Positions 7,746-16,211 of a DNA stretch of 64,000 nucleotides are shown in pieces (the stretch's first letter is position 1; each line of letters begins with the position of its first letter). The position numbers and the translations under genes were made by a program. The notes below the pieces were generated by a model, which saw only the letters and a list, made by a program, of their open reading frames with translations, ran no database searches and was not told where the DNA came from. The DNA is from Rhodobacter sp. (GTDB taxonomy: Bacteria > Pseudomonadota > Alphaproteobacteria > Rhodobacterales > Rhodobacteraceae). The stretch is from NCBI GenBank assembly GCA_027487575.1, contig JAIYDJ010000059.1, positions 1 to 64,000 on the forward strand, given 5' to 3'.

Positions 7746-9094
7746 CGCGCTGCCCTTTCCCCGACCAGCGCCAGAAGCGCCGCTCGGCAGTCGGTCAACG
7801 ATGTGGACTCGTCCTGACCCTGAGCCACGAAGGCCCGGATCTGCGGCCACAGGCGCAGCGCTTCGTCCAGCAGGGCATCCTGACCGGCGGAATATCCGCC
7901 CATCATGACAAGATCGCGGTTTTCGAAGTAGGTCGATACCAGTTGCCGCAGCCGCAACGCCGCCGCACGGTGCGCGGGGTCGGTGACATCCGGCATCACC
8001 CGGCTGACCGACTGGGGAATGTCGATGGCGGGGTAGATGCCCATCTGGGCCTGCCTGCGCGACAGAACGAGGTGGCCGTCCATGATGGCCCGCGCGGTGT
8101 CCACGACCGGATCGTTGGTCGTGTCGTCGCCATCGGCCAGCACCGTGCAGATCGCGGTGATGGTACCCTGCCCCGCCAGCCCCGGCCCGGCCCGTTCCAG
8201 CAACGCCGGGATCATGGCGACGACCGAGGGCGGATAGCCCTTGGCCGTCGGCTGTTCGCCCAAGGCCAGACCGATCTCGCGCTGCGCGTGGGCAACCCGC
8301 GTCAGGCTGTCGACGATCAGCAGCACGCGATTGCCCGTGGCGCGGAACGCCTCGGATATCGCCATCGCCCGGCGAACCCCGCGCAAGCGCAACAGGGGCG
8401 AACGGTCTGCCGGAACCGCAACCAGACAGGTGCGCGCCGCAGCAGCCCCCTGCATCAGGCGCCGGGCGAAATGCCCGACTTCGCGGGCGCGTTCGCCAAT
8501 CAGGGCGATCACCACCACATCGGCCTCGACATGCTGCGCCATCATCTCGACCAGCACAGACTTGCCGACGCCAGAGCCTGCCACGATGCCGATGCGCTGC
8601 CCCTCGCCCAGCGTCAGCGCGGCGTTGATCACGCGGACCCCGACATCAAGCGGGCGGTCCACCGGCATGCGCATCAGGGGGTTCAGCGGCTTGCCATGCA
8701 GCGGCCAAAGCTGGGTGGTACGGGCGGCCGGCAATCCGTCCAGGGGTTGACCCTGCGCATCGATGACGCGGCCCAGCAGCGCCTCGCCCACCTCGGCCAC
8801 CTGCCCGCCCGGCAGCAGACGGGCGGCGGCCCCGGCGACGACCGGGGCCTGCGGTTCGGTCAGGAACAAAAGGTTGCGCCCATCGCGGAACCCCACAACC
8901 TCGGCCTCGACCTGTCCGCCATCTTCGGTCTCGATGGTGACCAGCGCGCCGGGACTGGCGGGAAAACCTGTCGTCTCCAGCGTCAAACCATCATAGCGCA
9001 GCACCCGCCCGCCGATGGACGGTTGCGGCATGGGCAGGCCTTCCACGCGGTCGGCAAGCTGTGCCAACAAGCCGGGGCGAAGGGCGGCGGTCAT
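7742..9094 (-). CDS. fliI: Flagellum-specific ATPase FliI
   Basis: FliI is the F1-beta-like hexameric ATPase that feeds substrates to the export gate. The 450-residue protein has the Walker A loop GSGVGKSVL near residue 175, Walker B VLLIVDSLTRVAHAQREIGLALGE near residue 260, and the export-ATPase stretch YPPSVVAMIPALLERAG. Length and motif order fit FliI/SctN. Both ends overlap neighbours (fliH by 4 bp, fliJ by ATGA). Confidence 0.98.
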   Translation of the reverse strand: MTAALRPGLLAQLADRVEGLPMPQPSIGGRVLRYDGLTLETTGFPASPGALVTIETEDGGQVEAEVVGFRDGRNLLFLTEPQAPVVAGAAARLLPGGQVAEVGEALLGRVIDAQGQPLDGLPAARTTQLWPLHGKPLNPLMRMPVDRPLDVGVRVINAALTLGEGQRIGIVAGSGVGKSVLVEMMAQHVEADVVVIALIGERAREVGHFARRLMQGAAAARTCLVAVPADRSPLLRLRGVRRAMAISEAFRATGNRVLLIVDSLTRVAHAQREIGLALGEQPTAKGYPPSVVAMIPALLERAGPGLAGQGTITAICTVLADGDDTTNDPVVDTARAIMDGHLVLSRRQAQMGIYPAIDIPQSVSRVMPDVTDPAHRAAALRLRQLVSTYFENRDLVMMGGYSAGQDALLDEALRLWPQIRAFVAQGQDESTSLTDCRAALLALVGERAAR

Positions 9095-9900
9095 GGCAGA
9101 TCGGCCCTGTCCGCGCCGGTCAGCGGCACGTCGGTGACGCCCAGATCGCCAAGCCGCAGGCCGGGCGCGCGCAGGTCGGCATCCCCGCGCGACAGGGCGC
9201 AGTCGGCCACCAGCCGCGCCGCGGCCAGGGTTGAAAGTTCGGGCGGGCAGCCCTGATTCAGAAGCGGGGAAATCGCTGCAAGATCATCTGGATGCAGGTG
9301 GATCGTCACGTCGCGCATCCCCTGGGCCACCCGTTCGGCCAGATGGGCGATGCGCCGCGCAAAGGCGTCTGGCAACCGGTCGATCAGCTGCCCCGCGCGT
9401 TCGGACGCAAGCCGCGCAACCGCCGCCGCGATGGACTGCGTCAGCGCATCGACCTCGGCAATGGGCGGCTCTTGCAACTGGGCAAGGGCTGCGGCCAGCG
9501 CGCGGGCCTGCGCGGCCAGGTGTTCCCGATCAGCCATCAGCGCCGTTTCGGTTTCGGCAATGCCCTGCGCCCGCCCTTCGGCCAGCGCCACGGCGCGGGT
9601 TTCGGCAAGCAACGCGGCACCGGGCGGCACCGGGCGCGGCATGACCGGATGCTGCACCACGGGCGGCGGTTCAACCACCGGCACTTCCGCAATGTCCACC
9701 TCGGGGGGCGCGGGGTGCGGTGCCGCCGGTTCGGGACGTTTCGGCGCAATCACCAGTGCCAGAGGTGCGCGGCTTTGAAAACCGGACCGGCCATCGGGCG
9801 CGGTCATGCCCGGTTGCGCGGTGAACCGGCTTTTCTCGGCGCTGTGTCCGGACAGAAAACCGGTGGTCGCCTCGAAGGCGGCGGGAAGGGCACCATCCAT
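9091..9900 (-). CDS. fliH: FliH-like regulator of the export ATPase
   Basis: FliH dimers bind FliI, hold it at the C-ring and restrain its activity. The 269-residue protein has a low-complexity Pro/Glu-rich N-terminal half, an Ala/Glu coiled region (AVALAEGRAQGIAETETALMADREHLAAQARALAAALAQL) and a C-terminal domain with IHLHPDDLAAISPLL near residue 190, which resembles the FliH/SctL end domain. Sequence identity in this family is low and the call leans on position between fliG and fliI. Confidence 0.85.
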   Translation of the reverse strand: MDGALPAAFEATTGFLSGHSAEKSRFTAQPGMTAPDGRSGFQSRAPLALVIAPKRPEPAAPHPAPPEVDIAEVPVVEPPPVVQHPVMPRPVPPGAALLAETRAVALAEGRAQGIAETETALMADREHLAAQARALAAALAQLQEPPIAEVDALTQSIAAAVARLASERAGQLIDRLPDAFARRIAHLAERVAQGMRDVTIHLHPDDLAAISPLLNQGCPPELSTLAAARLVADCALSRGDADLRAPGLRLGDLGVTDVPLTGADRADLP

Positions 9901-9903
9901 GGC

Positions 9904-10917
9904 TCAGACCATCTCCTCGCCGCCGCGCCCTGCCAGAACGATGGTTCCGGCATCGGCCATCTGGCGGGCTACGGCCACGATCTGCTTTTGCGCCTCCTGC
10001 ACATCGGTCAGGCGAACCGGACCCTTCGCTTCCATCTCGTCGCGAATTCCGGCGGCGGCGCGGGTGGACATGCACGACAAAAGTCGGTCGCGCAGCACTT
10101 CGTCCGCCCCCTTCAGGGCCATCACCAACCGCTCCGGCTCGATTGCGCGCAGCAGCGTCTGCAGGCTGCGGTCGTCGGATTTTCCAAGGTTGTCGAAGAC
10201 GAACATGTTGTCCTGAATCGCCGTCATCAGGTCGCGGTCATCCTTGCGGATGTCGCGCAGGATGCGGGACTCCACCCCGGAACGGGTGAAGTTCATGATA
10301 CGGGCAGCGGCGCGCACACCGCCGATCTGCGAAGCGCTTGAACTGGTGGAGGCCTTGAACTTGCGCTGCAGAACCTGTTCCAGGTCGCGCAAAGCTTCTG
10401 GCGTGACGGACACAAGCTGTGCGATGCGGCGCACCACATCGGCCTGAACCGTTTCGGGCAGGGTCGTCAGCACCTCGGCCGCCTGCGAGTAATCTAGGCA
10501 GGACACAACCAGCGCCATGATCTGCGGATGCTCGTCGATGATCAGCTCGGAAATCGACCGCGCATCCATCCAGTCCAGCAACTCGATGGGGCGTTCGTTG
10601 CTGTGCGGGCTAATCCGGGTGATCACCGATTGTGCCCGGTCCGGCCCCAGCGCCTCGTTCATCATGGCGCGGACATAGGCCGAGGTGCCGTGCCCGATGC
10701 CGGTCTCTCCGGCCAGCCTGCCCAGAAATTCCTCAAGAACGCGGTCGATCTCTGCCTCGGTCACATGTTCGACGGCATACATCGCGGCGCCCAGATGCTG
10801 GACTTCGGTGGGGCTGAGGTGGCGCATCACGTCGGCCGCAACCATTTCGCCCAGCATCAGCATCAGGATGGCCGCGCTGGTGGTGTCGGGTCCGGGATTG
10901 AACGAGGTTGTGGGCAT
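9904..10917 (-). CDS. fliG: Flagellar motor switch protein FliG
   Basis: FliG connects the MS ring to the C-ring and carries the torque-generating helix that meets MotA. The 337-residue protein shows the middle-domain EHPQ motif (LIIDEHPQIMALVVS, about residue 130) and the C-terminal torque domain with the charged stretch RSLQTLLRAIEPERLVMALKGADEVLRDRLLSCMSTRAAAGIRDEME. Length is standard. It starts 10 bp after the fliF stop. Confidence 0.97.
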   Translation of the reverse strand: MPTTSFNPGPDTTSAAILMLMLGEMVAADVMRHLSPTEVQHLGAAMYAVEHVTEAEIDRVLEEFLGRLAGETGIGHGTSAYVRAMMNEALGPDRAQSVITRISPHSNERPIELLDWMDARSISELIIDEHPQIMALVVSCLDYSQAAEVLTTLPETVQADVVRRIAQLVSVTPEALRDLEQVLQRKFKASTSSSASQIGGVRAAARIMNFTRSGVESRILRDIRKDDRDLMTAIQDNMFVFDNLGKSDDRSLQTLLRAIEPERLVMALKGADEVLRDRLLSCMSTRAAAGIRDEMEAKGPVRLTDVQEAQKQIVAVARQMADAGTIVLAGRGGEEMV

Positions 10918-10926
10918 GGGATATTC

Positions 10927-12651
10927 CTAGCGGAGGGAGTCGATTTCGGCCTGCATCATCCGGTGCATCACCGTGGCGATGCGCGACGGATCGTCGGCCA
11001 CAAGGCGGCGCAGGACGGCCTGTTTTTCGGCCCGGCTTGCGCGGCTGCCCAGAACGCTGACGGCCAGGTCCTTGTGGCGGCGGTCCAGCTTTTCCTCGAG
11101 ATCATCCAGCGACTCGCCTTCGGCCACTTCCACGGTGGTTGCGCTTTGTGGCGTCAGGCCACCCAGCGACGACGCTGCCGCAACCTGACGCATCAGGAGG
11201 GGGCGCACGAAGCCCAGCCCGACGATGGCAAGTACCGCCACAAGCACGGCGTCGCGGATGGCGCCGGGAACCCAGTCGAGTTTCACGGTCGCAGGTTCGA
11301 TCACCTCTTCGGGCAGCGCAAAGGTCTGCGCAAGAATCGTCACCGTATCGCCGCGGGCGGGATCGTGGCCGATCGCGCTTTCGGTCAGCCTTTGCAGATC
11401 GGCCATCAGTGTAGCGGCAGCAGGGTCTACCGGCGCTTCGGTGCCGTCCGCGGCGGGTTGCGCGGCCAGGGCGGGCGCACGGATGACGACGGCCGCGGAA
11501 ATCCGCGTGATCTGGCCCACTTCGGGCAGCGTGTTTTCGACGGTCCGGCTGACTTCATAGTTCCGGGTCGCCCCGGTTGAACTGTTGCTGGTGGTCTCTG
11601 GCGCGCCGGTGCCCGCGCCGGGAGGGGTGTCGGTCAGTTCGGCTTCGGTCGGCGGCGTGTTGGCAATCGCCCCCGGCACACCGCCTGCCGCCGTGTCACT
11701 GGTCCGCGTTTCGGACACCTGTTCGCTGAGCAGCGCCTTTCCTTCGGGATCGACACGTTCCTCGGTGATTTCGCGGCGGGTGAAATCCATCGTGGCGGTC
11801 ACTTCGACCGACAGGTTGCCCACCCCGACGATGGGGGTCAGCAGCGCCTCGATGCGGTGGCGCATCAGCGTTTCCACCTCGACCCGATGGCGAAGCTGCC
11901 GGTCGCTGAGCTGCCCGGCCGTATCGCCGTCGCCATCGGACAACAGCCGGCCCGACTGGTCCACCACGCTGACGTCACTGCGAGCCATGCCCGGAACGGA
12001 CGACGACACAAGATGCACGATGGCCTCGACCTGGCCGCCGTCGAGCGCGCGCCCCGCCGCCAGCGTCAGGAAGACCGACGCGCGCGGCGGATGGCTGTCG
12101 CGCAGGAACGCGGACTTTTCGGGCAGGGCCAGATGCACGCGCGCGGCCTGCACCGTCGAGATTTCCGAGATGGACCGGGACAGTTCCAGTTCCTGTGCCT
12201 GCCGCAGACGGGCGGTTTCCAGCGCGCGGCTGGCCCCCATCGGCAGTTCCGACAGCACGCGGTCGCCATCCGGCACCGACTGCGGCAGCCCCTGCCCGGC
12301 CAGCGCCAGACGCGCCCGATGGTAATCCGCCTTGGCCACCATGATCTCGCCCGACACCGCGTCGATATCGGCCGGGATGCCCGATCCGTTCAGGGCCTCG
12401 ATGACGCTGGCCTTTTCCGCCTCGGCCATTCCGGGGTAGAGGGTGGTCTGGGGCGGCTCGCGCAGCATGACCCAGGCGAGGATGGCAATGGTCGCCGCAG
12501 CCACCAGCACCAGCGACGGCAGGGCCCGGCGGATGGCCGGCTGGCGGGCAAAACGCTCGAAGCCTTCGGTCAGGCCGCGCAGGCGCGCGATGCCGCCACC
12601 GGGAAGGGCCGCCGGGGCAAGATCGGACCGCGAAACAGGGGACAGTGCCAT
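10927..12651 (-). CDS. fliF: Flagellar MS-ring protein FliF
   Basis: FliF builds the membrane/supramembrane ring that starts basal-body assembly. The 574-residue protein has an N-terminal membrane segment (SLVLVAAATIAILAWVML, about 46-63), the YscJ/FliF periplasmic domain (LYPGMAEAEKASVIEALNGSGIPADI..; ALPEKSAFLRDSHPPRASVFLTL), a long variable loop rich in Thr/Pro/Gly, a second membrane segment near 450-470 and a short cytoplasmic tail ending in ..VMHRMMQAEIDSLR that would bind FliG. It lies between fliE and fliG. Confidence 0.97.
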   Translation of the reverse strand: MALSPVSRSDLAPAALPGGGIARLRGLTEGFERFARQPAIRRALPSLVLVAAATIAILAWVMLREPPQTTLYPGMAEAEKASVIEALNGSGIPADIDAVSGEIMVAKADYHRARLALAGQGLPQSVPDGDRVLSELPMGASRALETARLRQAQELELSRSISEISTVQAARVHLALPEKSAFLRDSHPPRASVFLTLAAGRALDGGQVEAIVHLVSSSVPGMARSDVSVVDQSGRLLSDGDGDTAGQLSDRQLRHRVEVETLMRHRIEALLTPIVGVGNLSVEVTATMDFTRREITEERVDPEGKALLSEQVSETRTSDTAAGGVPGAIANTPPTEAELTDTPPGAGTGAPETTSNSSTGATRNYEVSRTVENTLPEVGQITRISAAVVIRAPALAAQPAADGTEAPVDPAAATLMADLQRLTESAIGHDPARGDTVTILAQTFALPEEVIEPATVKLDWVPGAIRDAVLVAVLAIVGLGFVRPLLMRQVAAASSLGGLTPQSATTVEVAEGESLDDLEEKLDRRHKDLAVSVLGSRASRAEKQAVLRRLVADDPSRIATVMHRMMQAEIDSLR

Positions 12652-12682
12652 TATCTGGGGCCTTGCAATGAGGTCGGCCGCA

Positions 12683-12982
12683 TCAAAGCGGCATGTTCAT
12701 GATGTCGCGGTAGGCGCCAAGCGCCTTGTTCCGCACGTTGAGCGCAAGCTGAAACCCCAGCGAGGCCACCTGCTGGTCGACCATGACGGCGGCAAGGTCC
12801 TGTTCCATGCCCAATTCCCAGGCCTGCGCCGATTGGCTGGCCTGTGTCTGCGACGCCTTGAACTGATCCAGCGCCGTTTCGATCCGCGCGCCAAAACCCT
12901 TTGTCTCTTCGGCCGAACCGGCTGACAGGCCAGGCTGAAGCGGGACGATGTTGAAGTTGCTTCCGACAGAACCGATTGACAT
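12683..12982 (-). CDS. fliE: Flagellar hook-basal body protein FliE
   Basis: FliE joins the MS ring to the rod. The 99-residue product ends in the conserved helix pair with LAAVMVDQQVASLGFQLALNVRNKALGAYRDIMNMPL, diagnostic for FliE. Its ATG lies 10 bp after the fleT stop, so it appears co-transcribed from the fleT promoter. No separate sigma-54 element was seen immediately before it. Confidence 0.97.
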   Translation of the reverse strand: MSIGSVGSNFNIVPLQPGLSAGSAEETKGFGARIETALDQFKASQTQASQSAQAWELGMEQDLAAVMVDQQVASLGFQLALNVRNKALGAYRDIMNMPL

Positions 12983-12992
12983 GTCCCGCGCC

Positions 12993-14138
12993 TCAGACCG
13001 CTTCGGCCAGGCGGAGGCCGGGTCGTTCGGCCGGGGCAGTCACGCCGGAGTTCATGTCGATCACGATGTCTTCTGCTCCGATGCACAGGCCATCGCACAG
13101 GACCAGCGCGCGCTGGACGACATTTTCCAGTTCGCGCACGTTGCCGGGCCAGTGATGCGCCGTCAGCAGGTCGATGGCGGCGGCGGTGAACATCGGCGGC
13201 GTGCCCTGCGGCCCGTGGCGGCGCAGCAGGGACACAGCAAGGGCCGGAATATCCTCGGGGCGGGCAACAAGGGCGCGGGTGGTCAGGGGGAAGACGTTCA
13301 GCCGGTAGTAAAGGTCCTCGCGGAACCGGCCCGCGCCCACTTCGGCGGCCATGTCGCGGTTCGAGGTGGCGATGATGCGGATGTCGACCGCAACCTCGGC
13401 GGACGATCCCAGCGGGGTCACCTGACGTTCCTGAATGACGCGCAACAGCTTGGACTGCAGGCCCAGCGGCATTTCCGAAATCTCGTCCAGCATCAGCGTG
13501 CCACCCTCGGCGGCGCGGATCAGGCCGCGGTTGGCGGTCGCTGCCCCGGTGAAGGCACCCTTTTCATGGCCGAACAGGATGGCCTCCAGCATGTTTTCCG
13601 GAATCGCGGCACAGTTGATCGCGACAAAGGGCTTGTCCGCCCGGCGGCTGGCCGTGTGGACCGCGCGCGCCAGCACTTCCTTGCCGCTGCCGGTGGGCCC
13701 GTTAATGAACACGGTGACCTCGGTCCGCGCAACGCGGGCCGCCAGATCGAGCAGACCTCCGGTCACCGGATCGCAGGCCACCATCGGGCGCAAGGGGGCC
13801 GCGAGCAGGTCGGCCAGCATCAGAAGCGCGGCATCGCGCACCGGGCGCGTGACCGGCGCAGGCATCGCAACCCGCAAGAGCCGCCCGCCAAGGTCGCTGC
13901 GGATCTCGAACTTGTCCGCGTCCTCGCGCAGCAGCACGACCATCCGCACCCCGGCGGCCCGCGCGATGTCGGTCACGCGGCGTTCGTCCGTCAGATCGCC
14001 CGAGGCTGCCACGATGGCAGCGGCCCCCCTGGCAAGATCGGCCTCGCCACGGGTCACAAGGATGCGACGCCGCGCCAGAAGGTCTGCCAGGGCATCGGCC
14101 GAAGCAAAACCGGGGGCAAGAAAGTGCAGGGTGGACAT
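12993..14138 (-). CDS. fleT: FleT-like sigma-54 enhancer-binding protein lacking a DNA-binding domain
   Basis: This is an AAA+ activator of RNA polymerase-sigma-54. Motifs seen: Walker A GPTGSGKEVL near residue 145, the sigma-54 contact loop GAFTGA, Walker B GGTLMLDEISEM, and R-finger/sensor II context HHWPGNVRELENVVQRAL. The N-terminal ~120 residues are a small atypical domain without the usual receiver Asp pattern. The C-terminus stops shortly after the AAA+ domain, with no Fis-type helix-turn-helix. From memory, Rhodobacter fleT lies at this position upstream of fliE and acts as a hetero-oligomer with FleQ; no FleQ gene is in this window. Start 14138 (MSTLHF) has an AAGGAA ribosome site and lies downstream of the promoter, unlike the ORF-track start 14189. 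Confidence 0.9.
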   Translation of the reverse strand: MSTLHFLAPGFASADALADLLARRRILVTRGEADLARGAAAIVAASGDLTDERRVTDIARAAGVRMVVLLREDADKFEIRSDLGGRLLRVAMPAPVTRPVRDAALLMLADLLAAPLRPMVACDPVTGGLLDLAARVARTEVTVFINGPTGSGKEVLARAVHTASRRADKPFVAINCAAIPENMLEAILFGHEKGAFTGAATANRGLIRAAEGGTLMLDEISEMPLGLQSKLLRVIQERQVTPLGSSAEVAVDIRIIATSNRDMAAEVGAGRFREDLYYRLNVFPLTTRALVARPEDIPALAVSLLRRHGPQGTPPMFTAAAIDLLTAHHWPGNVRELENVVQRALVLCDGLCIGAEDIVIDMNSGVTAPAERPGLRLAEAV

Positions 14139-14173
14139 GGGGTGTTCCTTTTCCTTCAACTGCATCCCCAAAG

Positions 14174-14188
14174 GCAGGAAACATGCCA
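14174..14188 (-). promoter_or_regulatory. Sigma-54 (RpoN) promoter of fleT-fliEFGHIJ
   Basis: Minus-strand reading gives TGGCAT-GTTTC-CTGC, with GG and GC exactly 10 bases apart and 5 of 6 consensus bases in the -24 box. It is 36 bases before the chosen fleT ATG, placing the transcript start near 14162. It deviates at two positions from TGGCAC/TTGC, so it is probably weaker than the fliK promoter. Confidence 0.75.
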
Positions 14189-14189
14189 A

Positions 14190-14529
14190 CTTTCCGGATT
14201 TGCGCGAATGTCGGTTAAAATGATCTGCCCGGGGGTCGTTTCAGCCTGTGGCGGGTCTTCGAGGGCGGAAGGTGATGGAAAAAGGGTGTCATTTGACTGC
14301 CCGGACCGCCGATCGCCCGAGGTGACGCCGGATTGCCGACAGGCATAGGGCGTGCGGTCGCCGCCATACCGGTGCCGGAAGGCATCAATCGGTATGGGCG
14401 CGCAGGGGTCCGCTTCCGCCTGCGAGGCGGCATGCATCCTTTGGTATGGGGTCGCCGACCTTTGGAGGTATCACATCCCGTCCTGCACCGCCGTTAGGGG
14501 TTTATCGTGCACAGACAGGGCCACCCAAA
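14190..14529. other. Divergent intergenic region between flagellar and chemotaxis operons
   Basis: About 340 bases separate the fleT promoter from the plus-strand 101-aa gene. I see no convincing ORF. A weak plus-strand -24/-12-like element (AGGCATAGGGCGTGC at 14341-14355, correct GG-N10-GC spacing but poor -12 box) could drive the che operon but lies ~175 bases upstream of the first start. Enhancer sites for a FleQ-type partner would be expected here, and I cannot identify them by eye. Confidence 0.5.
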
Positions 14530-14835
14530 ATGCTCTCCAAGACTTATCACCTCAAATTCCCCAGCCTCGACGCCGCCCAGATTGCGGCGCCCTTCGTGGT
14601 CGAAACCCTTGGGAATGCCATTCCGACCTGCAATCTGTCGGGGTTGAACGTCGTCATATCCAAAGAGGGGGATGTGTCGATCAACCTGTTCTTTCCCAAC
14701 ATCAACGATCTGAAAGGGTTCGAAAAGAAGCATGGCGGCTTTCTGGACACGATGAAGAAGACCTTCCTGTTCCGGTCCGTCGGATTTGACGGGGTCTGCA
14801 TCTTCACCTTCGACCGTTCGGAAGAGGCGGCCTGA
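14530..14835 (+). CDS. Conserved-looking 101-aa protein of unknown function, first gene of the cheA4 operon
   Basis: The protein begins MLSKTYHLKFPSLDAAQIAAPFVVETLG and contains a central hydrophobic beta-rich stretch (CNLSGLNVVISKEGDVSINLFFPN) and a C-terminal VGFDGVCIFTFDRSEEAA. It has no signal peptide or membrane segment. I do not recognise a family. The ORF-track start at 14446 is less likely: the first 28 residues are Pro/Arg-rich, while ATG 14530 begins the folded-looking region. It lies 164 bp upstream of cheA4 on the same strand with no terminator having a T-tract in between, so it could be a small cytoplasmic component of this chemotaxis system. Confidence 0.75.
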   Translation: MLSKTYHLKFPSLDAAQIAAPFVVETLGNAIPTCNLSGLNVVISKEGDVSINLFFPNINDLKGFEKKHGGFLDTMKKTFLFRSVGFDGVCIFTFDRSEEAA

Positions 14836-14874
14836 GGTGGCCGACCGCCGCCCGCACCCTGCACCGGGCGCACC

Positions 14875-14948
14875 GCCCGCAGCGGCGGGCAAGGCACTCC
14901 GCCCGCAGGAGCGGGCAACGAGCAAGGCCCACCGCGGCGGGCAAGGCG
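14875..14948 (+). repeat. Tandem GC-rich hairpins between the 101-aa gene and cheA4
   Basis: Two hairpins with the identical 6-bp stem GCCCGC/GCGGGC and 4-base loops (AGCG at 14881-14884, AGGA at 14907-14910) occur 26 bp apart, followed by a third imperfect copy (GCCC..GGGC, 14927-14942). Each is followed by CAAGGC or CAACG. There is no T-run, so these are not simple terminators. They could stabilise or process the mRNA, or be a small REP-like repeat. Confidence 0.6.
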
Positions 14949-14999
14949 AACCAGCATGGCTGAACCCAACCCACACGGCGAGATGCAAGGAAGCATGAC

Positions 15000-16211
15000 A
15001 TGACGGCCGCAGGCCCGGATACCGCCCCCGACGGCGGTCTGATGCGGGTGCCCTCCGAAAGGATCGGCCGCCTGATGGACCTTGTCGCCGAGCTTTCGCT
15101 TTCGGTGGCCGAAACCGTGCGCTCTCCCGATCTGGTCGGGTTGGAGCTTTCGCATTTCGAAACGGCCGTGCACCGGCTGATGATGATCGTGCGCGAGGTT
15201 CAGGACGCCGCCACAGACATGCGGCTGGTGCCGGTGGACGATGTGTTCAAGCGGCTGCGCCGGATGGTGCGCGAACTGGAACGCCAGACCGGAAAGAAGA
15301 TCGAAGTCGTCGTGTCGGGCGAGGACACCCAGATCGACAAGATGGTGGCAGACCGGCTTTATGATCCGCTGCTGCACGTGTTGCGCAACTCTGCGGACCA
15401 TGGGCTGGAACCGCCGGCCGAACGGCTTGCGGCGGGCAAGACCGAAACCGGCCATATCTACCTTTCGGCCTCGCAGATCGGCAGCGAGGTGCGCATCGTC
15501 GTGGCCGATGACGGGCGCGGTCTGAACCGCACACGGATTCTTGCCAAGGCCCGCGAGCGCGGCCTGTTTGGCCCCGAGGAAGAGCCCGAGCCTTCGGCCC
15601 TGTGGAAGATGATCTTCGAACCCGGCTTCTCGACCGCCGAGAACGTGTCGAACCTGTCGGGGCGCGGCGTCGGGATGGATGTTCTCAACACCACGATGAC
15701 GGCGCTGCGCGGGCGCATCCTTGTCGACAGCACGCAGGGCAAGGGTACCCGCGTGGCGCTGCACATTCCGGTGTCGCTGGCCTTTCTCGACTGCATCATC
15801 CTGCGTCTGGGGGCCCAGCTTTTTGCCGTCCCGATCGAGGTCGTCAGCGAGATTGCCCGGCCCGGCACGGATGACCTGCCCAAGGTCTCGGCGGGGGGCG
15901 GGCGCGAGCTGTTCCGGCTGCGCGGGGCCAGCGTGCCGGTCTGCCGACTGGAGCATTTCTTTGACGGGATCGACAGCCCGCCCCGTCCGGCGAATGCGCC
16001 GCCTCAGGTGATCGTGGTGTTCCAGACCGCAGCAGGGCATCTGGCGGTGCCGGTCGATGAAATTCTGGACCGCCAGCAGGTGGTGATGAAACCGCTGGTC
16101 GGCCGGTTGAACCGGGTCCGCGCGAGCTATGGCTGCGCGCTTCTGGGCACGGGCGAGGTGGCGCTGGTTCTGGACTGCGAACGGCTGGCGGTCGGAGGTG
16201 CTGTGCAATGA
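15000..16211 (+). CDS. cheA4: CheA4-like histidine kinase core without His-phosphotransfer domain
   Basis: This 403-residue protein has the CheA dimerisation region (RVPSERIGRLMDLVAELSLSVAE, about 15-90), an intact kinase domain with N box (HVLRNSADHGLE), G1 (DDGRGLN), F box (FEPGFSTAE) and G2 (GRGVGMDV), and a CheW-like P5 domain (~265-400). It has no P1 domain with a phosphorylatable His and no P2. In Rhodobacter sphaeroides, CheA4 lacks P1/P2 and phosphorylates the P1 of CheA3, whose homologue lies at the other end of this operon. The stop overlaps cheR as ATGA. An AAGGAA ribosome site supports ATG 15000. Confidence 0.93.
   Translation: MTAAGPDTAPDGGLMRVPSERIGRLMDLVAELSLSVAETVRSPDLVGLELSHFETAVHRLMMIVREVQDAATDMRLVPVDDVFKRLRRMVRELERQTGKKIEVVVSGEDTQIDKMVADRLYDPLLHVLRNSADHGLEPPAERLAAGKTETGHIYLSASQIGSEVRIVVADDGRGLNRTRILAKARERGLFGPEEEPEPSALWKMIFEPGFSTAENVSNLSGRGVGMDVLNTTMTALRGRILVDSTQGKGTRVALHIPVSLAFLDCIILRLGAQLFAVPIEVVSEIARPGTDDLPKVSAGGGRELFRLRGASVPVCRLEHFFDGIDSPPRPANAPPQVIVVFQTAAGHLAVPVDEILDRQQVVMKPLVGRLNRVRASYGCALLGTGEVALVLDCERLAVGGAVQ

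Noticed and set aside
7304-9256. 650-aa plus-strand ORF
   Set aside because: It is the complement of fliI/fliJ with no recognisable domain.
14341-14355. Plus-strand sigma-54-like element AGGCATAGGGCGTGC
   Set aside because: Spacing is right but the -12 box is poor and it lies ~175 bases from the gene. Mentioned only inside the intergenic note.
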